Assembly: GCA_947460045.1 (NCBI GenBank)
Contig: CANHGC010000001.1
Span: 1 to 21,461, forward strand
From: Bacteroidota bacterium
GTDB taxonomy: Bacteria > Bacteroidota > Bacteroidia > NS11-12g > UBA955
DNA: 21,461 nucleotides
Direction of reading: 5' to 3'
The notes beneath the pieces are model-generated. The model searched no databases, was not told where the DNA came from, and saw only the letters and a list, made by a program, of their open reading frames with translations. This document shows positions 9,073 through 18,063 of this stretch, in pieces. The position numbers and the translations under genes were made by a program. Within the stretch, counting starts at the first letter, position 1, and the number at the start of each line of letters is the position of its first letter.

Positions 9073-9678
9073 TTATTTGCTATAAAGTTCGACAATCAAC
9101 TGCTCTTTGATGTTCTCAGGAATTTCTGAACGCTCAGGATAAGTCAAAAACTTACCACTCAAATCGTTTCCATTCCAATCGATCCAGCTAAAGCGGTTGT
9201 TTACTTTACTTACTGAATTGGTAATAACTTCTAATGATTTAGAACGCTCACGCACAGCAACTACATCACCAGGACGCAATTGATAGCTCGGAATGTTCAC
9301 TACCTCACCATTCACCAAAATGTGACAGTGAGAAACCAACTGACGGGCACCACGGCGCGTTGGAGCAATACCCATACGGTATACTGCGTTATCCAAACGA
9401 GCTTCCAAGAATTTCAACAAATTCTCACCGGTAATTCCCTTCTTTGCAGCCGCACGCTTGAACGTGTTACGGAACTGCTTCTCCAATACACCATATGTGT
9501 ATTTGGCCTTTTGCTTCTCAGCCAACTGAACTGCGTACTCCGATTTTTTAGGCTTACGACGAGAATTCCCGTGTTGACCTGGACCGTAGTTCTTTTTTTC
9601 AAGTGCTTTGTCTTTTCCGAAAATCGCTTCGCGGAAACGACGTGCAACCTTTGATTTTGGACCTGTATATCTTGCCAT
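9073..9678 (-). CDS. rpsD: 30S ribosomal protein uS4
   Basis: Primary 16S rRNA-binding protein that starts assembly of the 30S body; in E. coli it also represses translation of the alpha operon. It has 201 residues. The N-terminal part ([20 protein letters not shown]) has no cysteines, so it is the zinc-free form. The S4 RNA-binding domain starts at about 91 ([13 protein letters not shown]), with [17 protein letters not shown] at 108-124. Only a weak purine run (AAGAAG) precedes the ATG, 21 bases downstream of the rpsK stop. Whether uS4 autoregulates this cluster cannot be told from the sequence. Confidence 0.99.
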   Translation of the reverse strand: MARYTGPKSKVARRFREAIFGKDKALEKKNYGPGQHGNSRRKPKKSEYAVQLAEKQKAKYTYGVLEKQFRNTFKRAAAKKGITGENLLKFLEARLDNAVYRMGIAPTRRGARQLVSHCHILVNGEVVNIPSYQLRPGDVVAVRERSKSLEVITNSVSKVNNRFSWIDWNGNDLSGKFLTYPERSEIPENIKEQLIVELYSK

Positions 9679-9699
9679 TGGTTTTTTCTTCTTACTAAA

Positions 9700-10092
9700 T
9701 TAAACTCTTCTACGCTTAGGAGGACGGCAACCGTTGTGAGGCATTGGGGTAATATCAGTAATAGACATAACCTCGATACCTACGGTTTGCAGATTACGAA
9801 TCGCGCTATCACGACCGCTACCTGGACCTTTTACAAAAACTTCAACCTTTCTCAAACCTGCATCGTAAGCAACTTTGGCGCAATCCAATGAAGATACTTG
9901 GGCTGCATATGGGGTGTTCTTCTTTGAACCTCTGAATCCCATTTTACCAGCAGATGACCAGCTAATTACCTGTCCATCTACGTTTGTAACAGAGATGATA
10001 ATATTATTGAAAGTAGCACGGATGTGCACTTGACCCATAGGATCAACTTTTACCTTCTTTTTTACTACTTTTTTCTTATTTGTATTTGCCAT
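9700..10092 (-). CDS. rpsK: 30S ribosomal protein uS11
   Basis: 30S platform protein next to the mRNA exit channel. Its 130 residues begin with a Lys-rich N-terminus (about 4-15). The conserved core contains [13 protein letters not shown] and [20 protein letters not shown]. The classic C-terminal sequence [16 protein letters not shown] is complete, so the start and end are secure. It lies between rpsM and rpsD with 21-base gaps on both sides, long enough for short leaders. I see no hairpin or SD there. Confidence 0.99.
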   Translation of the reverse strand: MANTNKKKVVKKKVKVDPMGQVHIRATFNNIIISVTNVDGQVISWSSAGKMGFRGSKKNTPYAAQVSSLDCAKVAYDAGLRKVEVFVKGPGSGRDSAIRNLQTVGIEVMSITDITPMPHNGCRPPKRRRV

Positions 10093-10113
10093 GATTCTGT
10101 TCGATACTATGGA

Positions 10114-10491
10114 TTACTTAGTGGCTTTTTTCTTACCCGCAACTGTCTTACGCTTACCTTTTCTGGTACGTGCATTGGTGCTCGTACGCTGACCACGTAC
10201 CGGCAAACCTTTACGGTGACGCTGTCCACGATAACAACCGATGTCCATCAATCGCTTGATGTTCAATTGAACCTCAGACCTCAATTCACCCTCAGTTTTG
10301 ATATTGGCAGTGATGAAGTTACGGATTGATGCCAATTCGTCATCGTTCCATTCATTCACTTTCTTATCGTGACTGATCCCTGCCTGATCCAAAATCAATG
10401 CAGCTCTACTACTACCTATACCGTAGATGTAGGTTAGGCCAATTACGCCTCTTTTGTTTTTGGGAATATCTATCCCTGCTATCCTAGCCAT
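10114..10491 (-). CDS. rpsM: 30S ribosomal protein uS13
   Basis: 30S head protein that contacts the 50S subunit and the P-site tRNA. The 125 residues start [20 protein letters not shown], and [14 protein letters not shown] marks the helix-two turns-helix region. The basic C-terminal tail has [18 protein letters not shown], which reaches the decoding area. The start is 5 bases after the rpmJ stop. A weak AAGGA (10500-10504), formed by the last rpmJ codons and 8 bases before the ATG, may assist initiation. Confidence 0.99.
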   Translation of the reverse strand: MARIAGIDIPKNKRGVIGLTYIYGIGSSRAALILDQAGISHDKKVNEWNDDELASIRNFITANIKTEGELRSEVQLNIKRLMDIGCYRGQRHRKGLPVRGQRTSTNARTRKGKRKTVAGKKKATK

Positions 10492-10496
10492 TATGG

Positions 10497-10613
10497 TTAT
10501 CCTTGTCTTTGCTTATACTTTGGGTTCTTCTTGTTAATAACATACACCTTACCCTTACGGCGTACGATTTTACAGTCTACACTGCGCTTTTTTACTGCGG
10601 TTCTTACTTTCAT
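10497..10613 (-). CDS. rpmJ: 50S ribosomal protein bL36 (zinc-free form)
   Basis: This 38-residue protein binds 23S rRNA in the mature 50S subunit. It starts [11 protein letters not shown] and ends [12 protein letters not shown], followed by TAA. Only one cysteine (Cys14) remains of the C-x2-C...C-x4-H zinc site, so it is the C-minus paralogue type usual in Bacteroidota. It sits 4 bases after infA and 5 bases before rpsM, the standard place in spc/alpha fusions. The length and sequence leave little doubt. Confidence 0.98.
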   Translation of the reverse strand: MKVRTAVKKRSVDCKIVRRKGKVYVINKKNPKYKQRQG

Positions 10614-10617
10614 GGTC

Positions 10618-10836
10618 TTACTTATATCTATATGAAATTCTACCTCGCGTTAAATCGTAAGGCGACATTTCAACTTGTACACGATCTCCAGGTAGGATAC
10701 GGATGTAGTGCATACGCATCTTTCCTGATATTGTTGCTATGATTTCATGTCCGTTTTGCAACTTCACACGGAACATGGCGTTCGATAATGCTTCGCTTAT
10801 CGTACCATCTTGTTTTATTGCATCTTGCTTAGACAT
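10618..10836 (-). CDS. infA: Translation initiation factor IF-1
   Basis: A small OB-fold protein that occupies the 30S A site during initiation. Its 72 residues include the family stretch [20 protein letters not shown], then [21 protein letters not shown] and the C-terminal [15 protein letters not shown]. It follows secY directly, with a 36-base AT-rich gap that is the widest in the ribosomal block. Neither map nor adk, which separate secY and infA in many other bacteria, is present. A 14-base palindrome lies in the gap just before the secY stop codon. No SD precedes the ATG. Confidence 0.99.
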   Translation of the reverse strand: MSKQDAIKQDGTISEALSNAMFRVKLQNGHEIIATISGKMRMHYIRILPGDRVQVEMSPYDLTRGRISYRYK

Positions 10837-10858
10837 GTTGTTAAAAGGGCTGCGAAAT

Positions 10859-10872
10859 TAATAAACTTATTA
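10859..10872. repeat. 14-base palindrome in the secY-infA gap
   Basis: TAATAA (10859-10864) and TTATTA (10867-10872) are exact reverse complements around AC. The repeat ends directly before the secY stop codon. It is pure AT apart from the centre, so its stem would be very weak. It could also be chance in the AT-rich gap. Confidence 0.35.
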
Positions 10873-12240
10873 TTAAAAATCAACTTGACTGTACTGATTT
10901 GTCATTCTACCCTTCATTTTACCTCCACCACTCATCAATCCGTCGTATTTACGCATCAATAAGTAACTGTCGATCTGTTGAAGAGTATCCAAAACAACAC
11001 CCACCAAAATCAATAAACTCGTACCCCCAAAAAACTGACTAAATTCTTGGTTCACCTTGAATGCCACAGCTACTACCGGCATCACAGCCACAAGGCTAAT
11101 GAATACAGCACCTGGGAAAGTGATTCTCGAAATTACTCCGTCAATAAAGTTGGCAGTTTGTTTACCAGGTTTGATACCGGGTATGAATCCATTATTTCTC
11201 TTCATATCATCTGCCATTTGCACGGGATTAAAGATGATCGCTGTGTAGAAATATGTGAATACCACAATCAAAAATATCAAGATTGCATTGTGCCAAAAAC
11301 TGTTGGGATTCATCATACTCATCAACCACTCTGGTGGAGCCGTTTGAGTATAGAAGCTTCCAATAGTAGCTGGCAAGAAAAGAATGGCTTGTGCGAAAAT
11401 GATAGGCATTACACCCGCTGCCAATATTTTGATAGGCAAATACTGACGAGCACCACCGTATTGTCTGTTTCCTACAACCCTCTTGGCGTAGTTGATAGTA
11501 ATCTTACGTGTACCTTGAGTTAACAAAATAACACCCAAAACAACCATGAACCAAAGTACCATTTCGATGATGAACAAAATGAAACCAGCGTCTTGAAAAC
11601 GGAAGACCATCTCACTCAACAAAGCTGAAGGCATGCGGGCTATGATACCCACCATGATCAACAAACTAATACCATTACCCAATCCACGATCGGTGATACG
11701 TTCGCCCAACCACATAGTAAACATTGTACCAGCAGTCAACAAAAACATATTCGTAATCATGAACATACCAGGTGTGATAACATCGGTGAAATTGTACAAC
11801 AAAGCCTGTCCGTTACCGGGTGTAGATGCGATGTTGTTCAAATAACCGTAAGCCTGCACCATGGTAAAGGCAATTGTAAGGATACGCGTGTATTGATTGA
11901 TTTTTCTACGACCTTCCTCTCCCTCTTTCTGCAATCTTTGGAATGCAGGAACGGCGATTGAAAATAGCTGCATGAAAATCGACGCCGAAATGTAAGGCAT
12001 AATTCCCAAAGCAAAAATGGCACCGCGACCGAAAGCTCCACCCGCGAAGGTGTTGATCAGTCCCAAAATGTTATTTTTTGTTTGGTTGTTTAACCCCTCC
12101 AATGCATCGCTATCGATACCTGGCAAGATCACATATGAACCCAAACGATAGATCACCAACAACGACAAAGTATAAACAATGCGTTTACGGAGATCCTCGA
12201 TAGACCAAATATGTTTGAAAGTTTCAATCAGCTTTTTCAT
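10873..12240 (-). CDS. secY: Preprotein translocase subunit SecY
   Basis: Central pore of the Sec channel in the cytoplasmic membrane. It carries proteins such as the two signal-peptide peptidases in this window. Its 455 residues have ten predicted membrane helices. Recognisable parts are YRLGSYVILPGID (31-43), the plug region with GGAFGRGAIFALGIMPYI (67-84), FNPVQMADDMKRNNGFIPGI (337-356, cytosolic loop), and GTSLLILVGVVLDTLQQI (406-423) followed by SYLLMRKYDG. It is 11 bases downstream of rplO. No SD is seen. SecE and SecG are not in the window. Confidence 0.99.
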   Translation of the reverse strand: MKKLIETFKHIWSIEDLRKRIVYTLSLLVIYRLGSYVILPGIDSDALEGLNNQTKNNILGLINTFAGGAFGRGAIFALGIMPYISASIFMQLFSIAVPAFQRLQKEGEEGRRKINQYTRILTIAFTMVQAYGYLNNIASTPGNGQALLYNFTDVITPGMFMITNMFLLTAGTMFTMWLGERITDRGLGNGISLLIMVGIIARMPSALLSEMVFRFQDAGFILFIIEMVLWFMVVLGVILLTQGTRKITINYAKRVVGNRQYGGARQYLPIKILAAGVMPIIFAQAILFLPATIGSFYTQTAPPEWLMSMMNPNSFWHNAILIFLIVVFTYFYTAIIFNPVQMADDMKRNNGFIPGIKPGKQTANFIDGVISRITFPGAVFISLVAVMPVVAVAFKVNQEFSQFFGGTSLLILVGVVLDTLQQIDSYLLMRKYDGLMSGGGKMKGRMTNQYSQVDF

Positions 12241-12251
12241 GGATTCAGTTA

Positions 12252-12701
12252 TTAAGCGATTTCAGTTGCACTTCCACCCGCCTTCTCAATGGCCGCTTTT
12301 GCAGTTCCTGAGAATTTGTGTGCGTGAACTTCCAAAGCGATGGTGATTTCACCACGACCCAATACTTTCACCAATTCGCGCTTGTTTACCAAGTGTCTCT
12401 CAACCATAAACTGATGATCGATTTTGTTTACACCCGCTGATTCAGCAATCTGTTGCAATACATCCAAGTTAATGGCTGCATACTCGATGCGATTGATGTT
12501 TTTGAAACCACCCTTAGGAATACGGCGTTGCAAAGGCATTTGACCACCTTCAAAACCGATCTTACGGCTATAACCTGTGCGCGATTGAGCACCTTTGTGA
12601 CCTTTTGTAGATGTTCCACCACGTCCCGAACCTTGACCACGGCCAATACGTTTACGATTCTTTATGGAACCTTCTGCAGGTTTTAAATTACTGAGATTCA
12701 T
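12252..12701 (-). CDS. rplO: 50S ribosomal protein uL15
   Basis: A late-assembling 50S protein with a long basic N-terminal extension that threads into 23S rRNA. It has 149 residues. The Gly/Arg-rich N-terminal arm (about 12-46) has GRGQGSGRGGTSTKGHKG, followed by GFEGGQMPLQRRIPKGGFKN. The globular C-terminal domain ends HAHKFSGTAKAAIEKAGGSA with the typical short tail. It lies between rpmD (8 bases) and secY (11 bases), as in the spc operon. No SD is present. Confidence 0.99.
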   Translation of the reverse strand: MNLSNLKPAEGSIKNRKRIGRGQGSGRGGTSTKGHKGAQSRTGYSRKIGFEGGQMPLQRRIPKGGFKNINRIEYAAINLDVLQQIAESAGVNKIDHQFMVERHLVNKRELVKVLGRGEITIALEVHAHKFSGTAKAAIEKAGGSATEIA

Positions 12702-12709
12702 CTTTTTAA

Positions 12710-12892
12710 TTAATCAGCGTTTTCAACTTTTAACAAATGACTTACTGTGCGAACCATTCCCTCAGTTGAAGAATTCAATTCAACTACGCGAGTGGCGTGC
12801 ATCTTGTTCAAGCCCAGGGCTTTCAACGTGGCTTTCTGGTTTTTCGGATATCCAATGCCACTCTTAATTTGTGTGATTTTTACCTTAGACAT
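12710..12892 (-). CDS. rpmD: 50S ribosomal protein uL30
   Basis: A small 50S protein of 60 residues, missing in some bacterial phyla but kept here. It starts SKVKITQIKSGIGYPKNQKA after the Met, and LKALGLNKMHATRVVELN is the conserved segment. It ends with VSHLLKVENAD. It is 5 bases downstream of rpsE and 8 bases upstream of rplO. No SD is seen. Confidence 0.98.
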   Translation of the reverse strand: MSKVKITQIKSGIGYPKNQKATLKALGLNKMHATRVVELNSSTEGMVRTVSHLLKVENAD

Positions 12893-12897
12893 ATCGA

Positions 12898-13416
12898 TTA
12901 ACCATTAAATACTTTTTTCATACTGATTCCGCGCAACTGAGCCACTGAAAGTGGATCACGCATTTTCACCAAAGCATCAAAAGTTGCTTTTACTACGTTG
13001 TGTGGGTTCGATGATCCTTTTGATTTGGCCAATACATCGGTAACACCGGCACTTTCCAAAACCGCACGCATCGCACCACCGGCAATTACTCCAGTACCGT
13101 GTGCAGCTGGTTTCAAAAATACATGTCCACCACCAAAACGACCAATCTGTTCGTGAGGCACTGTGCCATTGATAACAGGAACCTTGATCAAATTTTTCTT
13201 TGCATCTTCAATTCCTTTGTTGATGGCGTCCATCACTTCACCTGATTTGCCCAATCCATGTCCTACTACACCTTTGCCATCTCCTACAACTACCAAAGCG
13301 GTAAAGTTGAAGGTACGACCACCTTTGGTAACCTTAGATACACGGTTGATTGATACAACCTTCTCGGTTAAAGTGAGTTCACTGGGTCTAACTCTTACAA
13401 TATTGCTATTCAACAT
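12898..13416 (-). CDS. rpsE: 30S ribosomal protein uS5
   Basis: 30S protein at the mRNA entrance, involved in decoding accuracy; mutations in its spectinomycin loop give resistance. It has 172 residues. The N-terminal dsRNA-binding-like domain (about 13-76) contains the loop around 26-42 ([17 protein letters not shown]) and [18 protein letters not shown]. The C-terminal domain has [20 protein letters not shown] (101-120) and [15 protein letters not shown]. The loop has no deletion that would suggest spectinomycin resistance. It follows rplR by 11 bases. Confidence 0.99.
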   Translation of the reverse strand: MLNSNIVRVRPSELTLTEKVVSINRVSKVTKGGRTFNFTALVVVGDGKGVVGHGLGKSGEVMDAINKGIEDAKKNLIKVPVINGTVPHEQIGRFGGGHVFLKPAAHGTGVIAGGAMRAVLESAGVTDVLAKSKGSSNPHNVVKATFDALVKMRDPLSVAQLRGISMKKVFNG

Positions 13417-13427
13417 GATCGTTTCTT

Positions 13428-13787
13428 TTAGAATTCGAGACCACCCTCACGAGCGCCCTCTGCCAAACTTTTAACACGACCGTGGTATAAGTTACCACCA
13501 CGATCAAAAACTACTGACTTGATACCGGCTTCAATGGCACGTGCTGCGATGGTTTTACCCACGATGCTTGCCTTTTCTACCTTGGTTACTTTGTTTGCTG
13601 TGATTACTGCTTCGCGAGAAGAAGCTGCACACAAAGTAGTTCCATTGCTATCATCGATGATCTGCGCATATATCTCCGCATTGCTTCTGAATACACTCAA
13701 ACGAGGACGTACTCCTGTTCCAGAAACTTTACCGCGAATTCTACGCTTAATTTTGTTCTTATTATTGATTTTCTTAGTGTTTGCCAT
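13428..13787 (-). CDS. rplR: 50S ribosomal protein uL18
   Basis: Binds 5S rRNA together with uL5 and joins it to the central protuberance. It has 119 residues. The basic N-terminus ([20 protein letters not shown]) is followed by [20 protein letters not shown], and [20 protein letters not shown] then AREGGLEF close the protein as usual. It starts 14 bases after the rplF stop behind an unusually strong SD. It is one of only five genes here with such a site. Confidence 0.99.
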   Translation of the reverse strand: MANTKKINNKNKIKRRIRGKVSGTGVRPRLSVFRSNAEIYAQIIDDSNGTTLCAASSREAVITANKVTKVEKASIVGKTIAARAIEAGIKSVVFDRGGNLYHGRVKSLAEGAREGGLEF

Positions 13788-13796
13788 TTTTTCGGT

Positions 13797-13803
13797 CCTC
13801 CTT
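13797..13803 (-). promoter_or_regulatory. Strong Shine-Dalgarno sequence of rplR
   Basis: The minus strand reads TAAGGAGG, with the first three bases being the rplF stop codon. The spacer to the rplR ATG is 9 bases. Full SD motifs are rare in Bacteroidota and in this window. Confidence 0.8.
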
Positions 13804-14356
13804 ATTTCTTAGAAGCAGATTTACCAGCCTTTCTACGCAATACCTCACCAGCAAAACGAATACCTTTTCCTTTGTACGGCTCAGGCTTACGGAATGAACG
13901 GATTTTGGCTGCTACTTGACCCAACAATTGCTTGTCGGCACACTCCATCATAATAGCTGGAGCTTGACCTTTCAAGGTTTCGGTAGTTACTTTGATTTCT
14001 TTTGGAACCTCCAACATGATTTTGTGTGAGTATCCCAATACAAATTCTACAAGATTACCCTCGTTAGAGACTTTGTAACCTACACCTACCAATTCCTGAC
14101 GAACACTATGTCCTTGGCTTACACCAACTACCATATTGTTAATGAGGGCACGATACAACCCGTGAAGGGCTCTGTGCATCTTACTGTCGCTGGGGCGATT
14201 GACTGTCAAAACACCTTCCGCGATATCAATAATCATATCAGGGTTGATCTCTTGTGACACTTCTCCTTTTGGACCCTTCGCTACCACCAAGCCATTGCTT
14301 ACCGTTACGGTAACACCTGCTGGAATGGTAATGGGTAATTTTCCTACGCGTGACAT
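13802..14356 (-). CDS. rplF: 50S ribosomal protein uL6
   Basis: 50S protein at the base of the stalk, next to the factor-binding and sarcin-ricin region. Its 184 residues hold two L6 domains. It starts [20 protein letters not shown]. The second domain has [20 protein letters not shown] followed by [14 protein letters not shown], the family signature. It lies 22 bases after rpsH in an A/T-rich gap without an SD or hairpin. Its stop codon is built into the SD sequence of rplR. Confidence 0.99.
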   Translation of the reverse strand: MSRVGKLPITIPAGVTVTVSNGLVVAKGPKGEVSQEINPDMIIDIAEGVLTVNRPSDSKMHRALHGLYRALINNMVVGVSQGHSVRQELVGVGYKVSNEGNLVEFVLGYSHKIMLEVPKEIKVTTETLKGQAPAIMMECADKQLLGQVAAKIRSFRKPEPYKGKGIRFAGEVLRRKAGKSASKK

Positions 14357-14378
14357 TTATTTTTCGTTTTTAAATTTT

Positions 14379-14777
14379 TTATGAAACAAAACACAAAACT
14401 TCACCACCAACACCCAACAAACGGGCTTCCTTATCGGTCATTACACCTTTAGACGTGGTAATAATAGCTACTCCCAAACCATTCAATACCTTGGGCATAT
14501 CAACCGCATTAGAATATCTACGCAAACCAGGAGTACTCACACGCTTCAATGAAGTGATGGCACTTTGCTTTGTTTGATTGTGATATTTCAACGCAATCTT
14601 GATAACACCTTGGTGGTTGTCGGTATCTTCAAATTTGTATTTCAAGATATAACCCTTTTCGTATAACACGCGGGTCATTTCTTTCTTTAAGTTACTTGCG
14701 GGTATTTCAACCACACGGTGCTTGGCTTTTACTGCATTGCGCAAGCGGGTCAGATAATCTGCAATTGGATCTGTCAT
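14379..14777 (-). CDS. rpsH: 30S ribosomal protein uS8
   Basis: Primary 16S rRNA-binding protein of the central domain and, in E. coli, the translational repressor of the spc operon. It has 132 residues: [20 protein letters not shown] at the start, [11 protein letters not shown] in the middle, and the C-terminal [20 protein letters not shown] then LCFVS. No copy of the E. coli S8 repressor site was recognised near rplE, though I could only scan by eye. It is 13 bases after rpsN, without an SD. Confidence 0.99.
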   Translation of the reverse strand: MTDPIADYLTRLRNAVKAKHRVVEIPASNLKKEMTRVLYEKGYILKYKFEDTDNHQGVIKIALKYHNQTKQSAITSLKRVSTPGLRRYSNAVDMPKVLNGLGVAIITTSKGVMTDKEARLLGVGGEVLCFVS

Positions 14778-14790
14778 TGCTGTATATATT

Positions 14791-15060
14791 TTACCAACTA
14801 GATTTGGTTACACCTGGGATTTTACCATCGCTGGCCAATTGGCGGAACTGATTCCGGCAAATGCCAAACACTCTCATATAGCCACGAGGTCTACCTGTTA
14901 ACTTGCAACGATTGCGCAAGCGAACGGGTGACGCATTACGAGGAATTGCCTGCAACGCATCGTAGTTGCCCTCAGCTTTTAATTTGGCGCGCTTTTCAGC
15001 GTAACGTGCAACCATGGCTTCACGTTTGCGCTGTCTGGCCTTCATTGATTCTTTTGCCAT
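14791..15060 (-). CDS. rpsN: 30S ribosomal protein uS14 (zinc-free form)
   Basis: 30S head protein. Its 89 residues are the long form without a CxxC zinc ribbon: only two isolated cysteines remain, in [12 protein letters not shown] and FGICRNQFR. The N-terminal half is basic and helical ([20 protein letters not shown]). The conserved C-terminal part has [20 protein letters not shown] then GVTKSSW. It starts 13 bases before rpsH and 3 bases after rplE. The zinc-free form is the usual one in Bacteroidota. Confidence 0.99.
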   Translation of the reverse strand: MAKESMKARQRKREAMVARYAEKRAKLKAEGNYDALQAIPRNASPVRLRNRCKLTGRPRGYMRVFGICRNQFRQLASDGKIPGVTKSSW

Positions 15061-15063
15061 CTC

Positions 15064-15615
15064 TTATTTGGTTTTAAAGGGAAATCCTAAACTTTTTAAC
15101 AATTCTAAACACTCTTCATCGGTTTTAGCAGATGTCACAATCGTGATATCCATACCCGTGATCTTATTCACCTTGTCGATGTCGATCTCTGGGAAAATGA
15201 TCTGCTCAGTGATACCCATAGTAAAGTTACCTCTACCATCGAAACCCTTCACATTCAAACCCTGGAAATCACGCACACGAGGCAAAGAAATCGTAATCAA
15301 ACGATCCAAGAAATCGTACATACGCTCCTTGCGCAAAGTAACCTTTGCACCAATTGGAACATTCTTACGCAACTTGAAGTTAGATATATCCTTCTTTGAA
15401 AAGGTGGCTTGCGCTTTCTGACCGCTGATCTTGGTCATTTCTTCAATCGCAGAATCAACCAACTTTTTATCATTCACCGCAGCACCAATACCTTGGTTGA
15501 GAACAACCTTCTCAATATGTGGAATCTGCATGTGGTTTTTGTAGGTGAATTTCGCCATCATAGCGCCTACAACTTCTTCTTTATATTTCGTTTGTAACCT
15601 TGGAACGTAGCTCAT
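15064..15615 (-). CDS. rplE: 50S ribosomal protein uL5
   Basis: Binds 5S rRNA and forms an intersubunit bridge and a P-site tRNA contact in the central protuberance. It has 183 residues. Signatures are [16 protein letters not shown] (29-44), [20 protein letters not shown] and the C-terminal [17 protein letters not shown]. It is packed 11 bases after rplX and 3 bases before rpsN. No SD precedes the ATG. Confidence 0.99.
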   Translation of the reverse strand: MSYVPRLQTKYKEEVVGAMMAKFTYKNHMQIPHIEKVVLNQGIGAAVNDKKLVDSAIEEMTKISGQKAQATFSKKDISNFKLRKNVPIGAKVTLRKERMYDFLDRLITISLPRVRDFQGLNVKGFDGRGNFTMGITEQIIFPEIDIDKVNKITGMDITIVTSAKTDEECLELLKSLGFPFKTK

Positions 15616-15626
15616 GGTTTTCTATA

Positions 15627-15962
15627 TTATTTGATAAATTCACCAGTTGTTTTAGCGAAACGCTGCAATTTACCAGCTTCGTTAATTTTACGACCCACGC
15701 GAGTTGCTGTTCCACCAACTACCACCATCAAATTTGACAAATGGATTGGGGCTTCAATTTTCTCGATACGACCAGATGTGTTCTGAGCAGAAGGTTTGTA
15801 GTGCTTGGTTACCAAGTTCAATCCTTCAACCACAGCACGATTGGTAGATGGCAACATACGCAACACCTTTCCAGATTTGCCCTTGTCGTCGCCCGCCAAC
15901 ACCTTTACAGTGTCGCCTTTTTTTACGTGCAATTTTACTTTGCTATTTACTTTATTAGCCAT
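15627..15962 (-). CDS. rplX: 50S ribosomal protein uL24
   Basis: Assembly-initiator protein of the 50S subunit, located near the tunnel exit. Its 111 residues carry an N-terminal KOW motif (about 15-35, KKGDTVKVLAGDDKGKSGKV). GLNLVTKHYKP follows, and the C-terminal part has APIHLSNLMVVVG. It begins 3 bases after the rplN stop and is probably translated by reinitiation or coupling, since no SD is visible. Confidence 0.99.
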   Translation of the reverse strand: MANKVNSKVKLHVKKGDTVKVLAGDDKGKSGKVLRMLPSTNRAVVEGLNLVTKHYKPSAQNTSGRIEKIEAPIHLSNLMVVVGGTATRVGRKINEAGKLQRFAKTTGEFIK

Positions 15963-15965
15963 CTC

Positions 15966-16334
15966 TTATAATACTTCAGGAGCCAAAGAAACAATCTTCA
16001 TAAATTGCTTGTCGCGCAATTCCCTTGCAACAGGGCCGAAAATACGAGTACCTCTAGGCTCATCGTTGTTGTTTAACAATACGCAGCTGTTTTCATCGAA
16101 ACGGATGTAAGATCCATCAGGTCTGCGCACTTCTTTCTTTACGCGTACCACAACGGCCTTAGATACCGATCCTTTTTTCACGTTGCTTCCGGGGATCGCT
16201 GCTTTAACCGAAACAACAATTTTATCACCAACACTCGCGTATCTGCGGCCTGTACCACCCAATACACGGATGCAAAGAACTTCCTTCGCACCGCTGTTGT
16301 CGGCTACTCTCAATCTGGATTCTTGTTGTACCAT
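15966..16334 (-). CDS. rplN: 50S ribosomal protein uL14
   Basis: 50S interface protein that contacts helix 44 of the 30S subunit and binds the silencing factor RsfS. Its standard 122 residues include [27 protein letters not shown], and [20 protein letters not shown], with [13 protein letters not shown] near the end. It lies 1 base after the rpsQ stop and 3 bases before rplX. Both neighbours are thus close enough for translational coupling. Confidence 0.99.
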   Translation of the reverse strand: MVQQESRLRVADNSGAKEVLCIRVLGGTGRRYASVGDKIVVSVKAAIPGSNVKKGSVSKAVVVRVKKEVRRPDGSYIRFDENSCVLLNNNDEPRGTRIFGPVARELRDKQFMKIVSLAPEVL

Positions 16335-16335
16335 T

Positions 16336-16596
16336 TTATTTAGCTTTTTCTACGATTTCTACCAATCTGAAGCGTTTTGTCTTGCTCAGAGGACGAGTCT
16401 CCATGATACGAACGATATCGTTCATGCCACATGTGTTGGCCTCGTCATGCGCTGTATACTTCTTGGTCTTCTTGAAGTATTTACCGTATTTAGGGTGCTT
16501 TACATTGCGAACTACCGCAACTACGATGGTTTTATCCATCTTGGCGCTAGCAACAACACCTACGATTTCTTTTCTTGCGTTTCTTACCGTTTCCAT
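16336..16596 (-). CDS. rpsQ: 30S ribosomal protein uS17
   Basis: An OB-fold protein that binds 16S rRNA early in 30S assembly. It has 86 residues. Signatures are [17 protein letters not shown] and the C-terminal [20 protein letters not shown]. The start codon overlaps the rpmC stop by one base (TAATG), pointing to coupled translation. No SD is seen. Confidence 0.99.
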   Translation of the reverse strand: METVRNARKEIVGVVASAKMDKTIVVAVVRNVKHPKYGKYFKKTKKYTAHDEANTCGMNDIVRIMETRPLSKTKRFRLVEIVEKAK

Positions 16597-16835
16597 TAGT
16601 TTTCTTGGCTTTGGTTGATTTTCCTTTCGAAGGCATTCATTTCTGCCTCTTGACGACGTGCATTCAACTCTGTCAACATGCGAGCCACGTCTTTTCTTGC
16701 TTCCTTCATCTTGTGAGGGTGCTCAATTTGAGATACTGCGTTTTGAAATCTCATTTTCGTTAAACGCTTTTTCTCCTCTTTGTAGCGCTCTACGAGCTCT
16801 TTATTTGGAAGCGACTTGATATCTGCGTACTTCAT
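16596..16835 (-). CDS. rpmC: 50S ribosomal protein uL29
   Basis: A helical hairpin protein beside the exit tunnel, part of the docking site for trigger factor and SRP. Its 79 residues are slightly longer than the roughly 63 of E. coli; the extra residues form a Glu/Gln-rich C-terminal end. It starts [20 protein letters not shown], and the second helix contains [17 protein letters not shown]. It is 3 bases after rplP with an SD-like GAGGAG inside the end of rplP. Its stop overlaps the rpsQ start. Confidence 0.97.
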   Translation of the reverse strand: MKYADIKSLPNKELVERYKEEKKRLTKMRFQNAVSQIEHPHKMKEARKDVARMLTELNARRQEAEMNAFERKINQSQEN

Positions 16836-16838
16836 TGA

Positions 16839-17264
16839 TTAGTTCTCCTCGTTATAATCTGGACGGACAACAAATTTACAAGCTACCGGCATTTTCTGTG
16901 CAGCCAAACGCATACCTTCTTTGGCGATTTCCAACGGCACACCCGCTACTTCAAACATGATTGTTCCTGGTTTAACAATGGCAACCCAATATTCTGGGGC
17001 ACCTTTACCTTTACCCATACGTACCTCTGCAGGCTTTTTGGTAATTGGCTTATCAGGGAAAATACGGATCCAAACCTGACCTTCACGCTTCAAGTAACGC
17101 GTTACAGCGATACGTGCAGCTTCTATCTGTCTCGCGGTGATCCATGATGGCTCCAATGATTTTAAACCAAAGCTACCATAGGATATCAAATGTCCGCGCG
17201 TGGCAAGGCCCTTTACTTTGCCTTTGTGTTGTTTTCTAAATTTTGTTCTTTTTGGACTCAGCAT
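16839..17264 (-). CDS. rplP: 50S ribosomal protein uL16
   Basis: A late-assembly 50S protein that organises the A-site tRNA contact near the peptidyl-transferase centre. It has 141 residues. It starts [20 protein letters not shown], with [13 protein letters not shown] and the invariant [16 protein letters not shown] (79-94), including the Arg that is hydroxylated in E. coli. It lies 16 bases after rpsC behind a good SD. Its last codons supply the SD of rpmC. Confidence 0.99.
   Translation of the reverse strand: MLSPKRTKFRKQHKGKVKGLATRGHLISYGSFGLKSLEPSWITARQIEAARIAVTRYLKREGQVWIRIFPDKPITKKPAEVRMGKGKGAPEYWVAIVKPGTIMFEVAGVPLEIAKEGMRLAAQKMPVACKFVVRPDYNEEN
16845..16850 (-). promoter_or_regulatory. 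SD-like sequence of rpmC inside the rplP end
   Basis: The two Glu codons near the rplP end read GAGGAG, followed after 9 bases by the rpmC ATG. The motif is partly forced by coding, so it is less certain than the other SD sites here. Confidence 0.6.
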
Positions 17265-17273
17265 AGCTTAATT

Positions 17274-17279
17274 CTCCTT
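17274..17279 (-). promoter_or_regulatory. Shine-Dalgarno sequence of rplP
   Basis: The minus strand reads AAGGAG directly after the rpsC stop codon, with a 9-base spacer to the rplP ATG. It lies wholly in the intergenic gap, so coding constraint does not explain it. Confidence 0.75.
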
Positions 17280-17280
17280 A

Positions 17281-18042
17281 TTAATTCTGCCTTCTACGGC
17301 GATCTCCACCACGGTCCCCACCACGATTACGGTCTCCACCACGCTGATCTCTACGATCTGGGCGATTACCACCATCACGGCGACGATCTTGTTCAACTTG
17401 TGGAGACAAATCTACCTTACCGTAGATCTCTCCTTTACACAACCATACCTTGATACCAATCTTACCATATACAGTTTGAGCTTCAACCAATGCATAGTCG
17501 ATGTTCGCACGCAATGTATGCAATGGCGTTCTACCATCTTTGTACATCTCTGAACGTGCAATTTCACCACCATTCAAACGGCCGCTGATACGAACCTTGA
17601 TTCCTTCAGCACCCATTTTCATGGTACCTTGAATCGCATTCTTAATCGCTCTCTTGTATGAAAAACGGTTCTCAATCTGCTGGGCAATGTTCTCACCTAC
17701 CAAACGAGCATCCAATTCTGGACGTTTGATCTCGCTGATGTTGATCTGAACATCTTTTCCAGTAATCTTCTTGATTTCTTCGCGGATAGCGTCTACTTCC
17801 CCGCCCCCTTTACCAATCACAATACCAGGACGGCTTGTGTGGATGGTTAAAGTGATGCGCTTCAACGTTCTTTCAATCACAACCTTCGCGATGCCTCCTT
17901 TCGGAATGCGTACACGCAAATAGTTCCGGATTTTCTCGTCTTCAACGAGCTTATCTCCGTAGTCTTTTCCTCCGTACCAATTGGAGTCCCATCCACGGAT
18001 GATTCCTAAACGTAATCCTATAGGGTTAATCTTTTGTCCCAT
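17281..18042 (-). CDS. rpsC: 30S ribosomal protein uS3 with RGG-like C-terminal tail
   Basis: 30S protein at the mRNA entry tunnel, with mRNA helicase function. Its 253 residues include an N-terminal type II KH domain with the GxxG loop in [18 protein letters not shown] (73-90). The C-terminal S3 domain (about 118-212) has [20 protein letters not shown]. Residues 217-253 form an unusual tail with 14 Arg, 8 Gly and 7 Asp, including three RGGDR units. The tail should be disordered and could bind RNA, as it starts near the mRNA entry site. It is 21 bases after rplV. An AAGGA upstream is 14 bases from the ATG, too far for a good SD. Confidence 0.99.
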   Translation of the reverse strand: MGQKINPIGLRLGIIRGWDSNWYGGKDYGDKLVEDEKIRNYLRVRIPKGGIAKVVIERTLKRITLTIHTSRPGIVIGKGGGEVDAIREEIKKITGKDVQINISEIKRPELDARLVGENIAQQIENRFSYKRAIKNAIQGTMKMGAEGIKVRISGRLNGGEIARSEMYKDGRTPLHTLRANIDYALVEAQTVYGKIGIKVWLCKGEIYGKVDLSPQVEQDRRRDGGNRPDRRDQRGGDRNRGGDRGGDRRRRQN

Positions 18043-18063
18043 ATTCTATTCTGCTATCCTTAA

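Noticed and set aside
10497..15060. Missing zinc-site cysteines in bL36, uS14 and uS4
   Set aside because: At first this looked like loss of function, but the zinc-free forms are the normal versions in this phylum and the proteins are otherwise complete.
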